Shown here: positions 62,334 through 64,000 of the stretch, one piece after another | Layout of the letters: each line of letters opens with the position of its first letter | How positions within the stretch are numbered: the stretch's first letter is position 1 | Assembly: GCF_037201965.1 (NCBI RefSeq) | Contig: NZ_CP147518.1 | Coordinates: 619,001-683,000, forward strand | DNA length: 64,000 nucleotides | Direction: 5' to 3' | From: Spirosoma sp. SC4-14 | GTDB lineage: Bacteria; Bacteroidota; Bacteroidia; Cytophagales; Spirosomataceae | Translations under genes and position numbers: made by a program | The notes under the pieces: generated by a model | What the model was told of the DNA's origin: nothing | Databases searched by the model: none | The model's input: only the letters and a program-made list of their open reading frames with translations

Positions 62334-63194
62334 ATGAATTACGCATCAACCTATTGTTTTCTGCTCATCGGCCTGTTAGCCTCCTGCACGGGTTGCCAAA
62401 AAGAGCCAACACAACTCAGTTCAGCCCAGCAAAACGGTTGCCTGATGGCAACCCAGACAACGAAGCAATTGGTGAGCGAACGGCAGCCCTCTCAGCTTGA
62501 TCTGGAAACTGTGATTGTCGATGGAAAATCGTTTCGGGTTAGTACTACCAAAAAGAGCGCCTATACCTACGATGAGCAGGGACGTATACTAACTGAGTAC
62601 AATCAGTATGCGGGCAGTGAGGCTAACTATGTTCGGGCCAATGCTAATTCTGTTTTCTACCAGTATAGTGCATCAGAAGTGCTTATACGGACAGTTTCCT
62701 TTTCTGATAATACGAAAAATGAAAGAAGCTATACCGTAGCGTTGAATAAACAGGGACTGGCCGAGAAGCTACCACTTGATTTCAAGGCTACTTATGATAA
62801 TAGTGGTTATTTGCTGAGCCTGGTAAATGACGATTATAAATTGGCTGCGACGATTGATAAGGGTAATATTATTGAACAGACAATGCCCGGCTATGATGCT
62901 ACACCCAGTCATACATTTCGGTATACCTATGATTTAGATAAACCGGGTTTGCCTGCCATACCAACTTTTTATGGGAAGCCTTCGCGTCATTTACCCGCTG
63001 GGTACACGATTCAGCAAAATGGACCATTCGGTGTATATCCCAATGTGTATCAGGTAAGTTATACCTATACGTTCAATGAACTTGGGTTAGTGAAGCGTCA
63101 GATTTTTCAGGGTAAGAACGGAGAAAAAGCGTATCTGTATGGCGGAGGGTCGCCAATTAAAGTCACAGACTTTACCTACACCTGCTCGCAATAA
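62334..63194 (+). CDS. YD-repeat-like lipoprotein (second of tandem pair)
   Basis: 286 residues from the ATG at 62334; four codons upstream another ATG is possible. Lipobox LLASC (Cys18). Shares with the preceding gene the layout and motifs (AYTYDEQGRILTEYN, TFRYTYDLDKPGLPAIPTFY, VSYTYTFNELGLVKRQ) but overall sequence is only weakly similar, so the duplication is old. It stops 2 bases from the convergent aminotransferase. Confidence 0.72.
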   Translation: MNYASTYCFLLIGLLASCTGCQKEPTQLSSAQQNGCLMATQTTKQLVSERQPSQLDLETVIVDGKSFRVSTTKKSAYTYDEQGRILTEYNQYAGSEANYVRANANSVFYQYSASEVLIRTVSFSDNTKNERSYTVALNKQGLAEKLPLDFKATYDNSGYLLSLVNDDYKLAATIDKGNIIEQTMPGYDATPSHTFRYTYDLDKPGLPAIPTFYGKPSRHLPAGYTIQQNGPFGVYPNVYQVSYTYTFNELGLVKRQIFQGKNGEKAYLYGGGSPIKVTDFTYTCSQ

Positions 63195-63196
63195 CA

Positions 63197-64000
63197 CTAT
63201 CCTGCCAACTCCTTCAGCGCCCGCACAAACGTGTCCAGCTCAGCGGTGGTTGTGTAGAGATGCGGGGTAACGCGCACGCCGTGGACGTTGGCGCCATCGA
63301 TGGCAACCGTAAAAATCTTGTACTTGTCGAGTAGGGTTTTAGCCAGTTCGGCGGGTTTTATTCCAGTGATGCCTACGTTGGCAATAGCGCAGGAGCGGTT
63401 GGGGTCTTCGGGTGTATTCAGAACAATGTTCGGATGATGCCGTACCTGATCGGTCCAGTAGCGTTGCAGGTAGCGGAGCCGGGCCTGTTTACGGTCGGAA
63501 CCGATACTTTCGTGAAAACGAATAGCATCCTGAATGGCCAGATCGGTGGCTACCGGGTGCGTGCCGGTGTGGTTCAGTTTCCGAATATCGTCGTTGGCAA
63601 CGCTGCTATCAGCGAACATAGGCCAGATGGCCGGAATTTTTTCTTTGCGCACATACAGCAGACCCGCGCCCAGCGGTGCGCCAAGCCATTTGTGCAAACT
63701 GCTGGCATAGTAATCGCAGTCGCCCAGATCGGCCAGCGTAAAGTCGAGATGCCCAAACGCATGCGCGCCATCGACCATCACTTCGACATTGTGTTTGTGT
63801 GCCATCTCCACAAGCTGACGGATGGGCAGAATCTGGCCCGTAATATTGACCAGATGGCAAACCATCAGCATCCGGGTTTTGGGTGTAATGGCTTTCTCAT
63901 ACAGGCTAACAATTTCGGCGTCGGATTGCGGATGATTGGGCAGCGAAACCATACGGTTGACAATGCCGTGCCGTTTTGCCTGAAGCCGGAACATATCGAG
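63197..64000 (-). CDS. Class V aminotransferase, isopenicillin-N-epimerase-like (N-terminus cut off)
   Basis: About 267 residues of the C-terminal part are in the window. ILPIRQLVEMAHKHNVEVMV, then DGAHAFGHL (PLP Asp), and YASSLHKWLGAPLGAGLLYV with the PLP lysine place it in the class V family (CefD/cysteine-desulfurase-like). The tail has NVHGVRVTPHLYTTTAELD. It extends past the right edge; the true start is outside. Confidence 0.88.
   Translation of the reverse strand, partial: LDMFRLQAKRHGIVNRMVSLPNHPQSDAEIVSLYEKAITPKTRMLMVCHLVNITGQILPIRQLVEMAHKHNVEVMVDGAHAFGHLDFTLADLGDCDYYASSLHKWLGAPLGAGLLYVRKEKIPAIWPMFADSSVANDDIRKLNHTGTHPVATDLAIQDAIRFHESIGSDRKQARLRYLQRYWTDQVRHHPNIVLNTPEDPNRSCAIANVGITGIKPAELAKTLLDKYKIFTVAIDGANVHGVRVTPHLYTTTAELDTFVRALKELAG

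Overview
The window looks like a chromosome segment from a Bacteroidota member of the order Cytophagales, most like a Spirosoma-type genome. This rests on several things: type IX secretion (T9SS) C-terminal tails on two secreted proteins; many Bac-type lipoproteins; Bacteroidota promoters of the TTG-N19/20-TAnnTTTG form upstream of several genes; few visible Shine-Dalgarno sequences; and gene sets typical of the order (a bat-type cluster, DUF4296 next to hemG, an exbB-exbD-exbD-tonB operon). Genus is inferred from gene content and style, not from a marker comparison. Almost everything is dense housekeeping and envelope chromosome; there is no phage, plasmid, complete IS element or CRISPR array.

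Layout. 1-3.3 kb: start of the respiratory complex I operon read leftwards (nuoA-B-C-D-E, nuoE cut by the window edge). 3.4-8.7 kb: two paralogous secreted SGNH/sialate-O-acetylesterase-type proteins with T9SS tails. 8.8-10.4 kb: adk and obgE. 10.6-16.5 kb: a Ton energy operon (exbB, two exbD, tonB) that continues into a small membrane protein, a PstS-like lipoprotein and a periplasmic TPR protein. 17.6 kb: tRNA-Pro(GGG) with a textbook Bacteroidota promoter. 17.8-22.6 kb: a tandem pair of M1-type metallopeptidases with signs of gene conversion. 22.7-25.2 kb: HupE/UreJ-like membrane protein, gamma-carbonic-anhydrase-like protein and a strongly Asp/Arg-biased lipoprotein. 25.4-33.9 kb: alpha-2-macroglobulin lipoprotein (with a CLEQ thioester motif), a DUF4440-like protein and PBP1C, a known envelope-defence pairing.

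34.0-43.9 kb: beta-CASP metallo-beta-lactamase protein, BatD-like protein, aroC, apbE, a NarL-type response regulator, a LOG-type hydrolase, a polyprenol-phosphate glycosyltransferase, hemG and a DUF4296 lipoprotein. 44.1-47.7 kb: DUF58, a membrane accessory protein, a BatA-type VWA protein and rnhB. 47.7-48 kb: relic of an Rpn/PD-(D/E)XK nuclease. 48-53.9 kb: SnoaL-like protein, AraC regulator, then beta-oxidation genes fadJ and fadA on the minus strand, with an antitoxin/PIN-toxin pair lodged between them on the plus strand; the toxin frame is broken by one base. 54.1-60.4 kb: a secreted Hint-domain protein, a Tat-signal amine oxidase, a Tat-signal aminotransferase and an S9 peptidase. 60.5-64 kb: small lipoproteins and the C-terminal part of a class V aminotransferase cut by the window end.

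The least explained feature is in the gaps. A large share of intergenic spaces carry long perfect or near-perfect inverted repeats. Some are ordinary terminators. Others form at least two dispersed families: one with a GGTTGCGCTGC stem and a partly conserved loop (23.3, 35.4 and 41.3 kb), and one built on GCTCGTCyGC (47.8, 49.8 and 58.3 kb). A copy of the second family sits exactly at the deletion junction of the nuclease relic.
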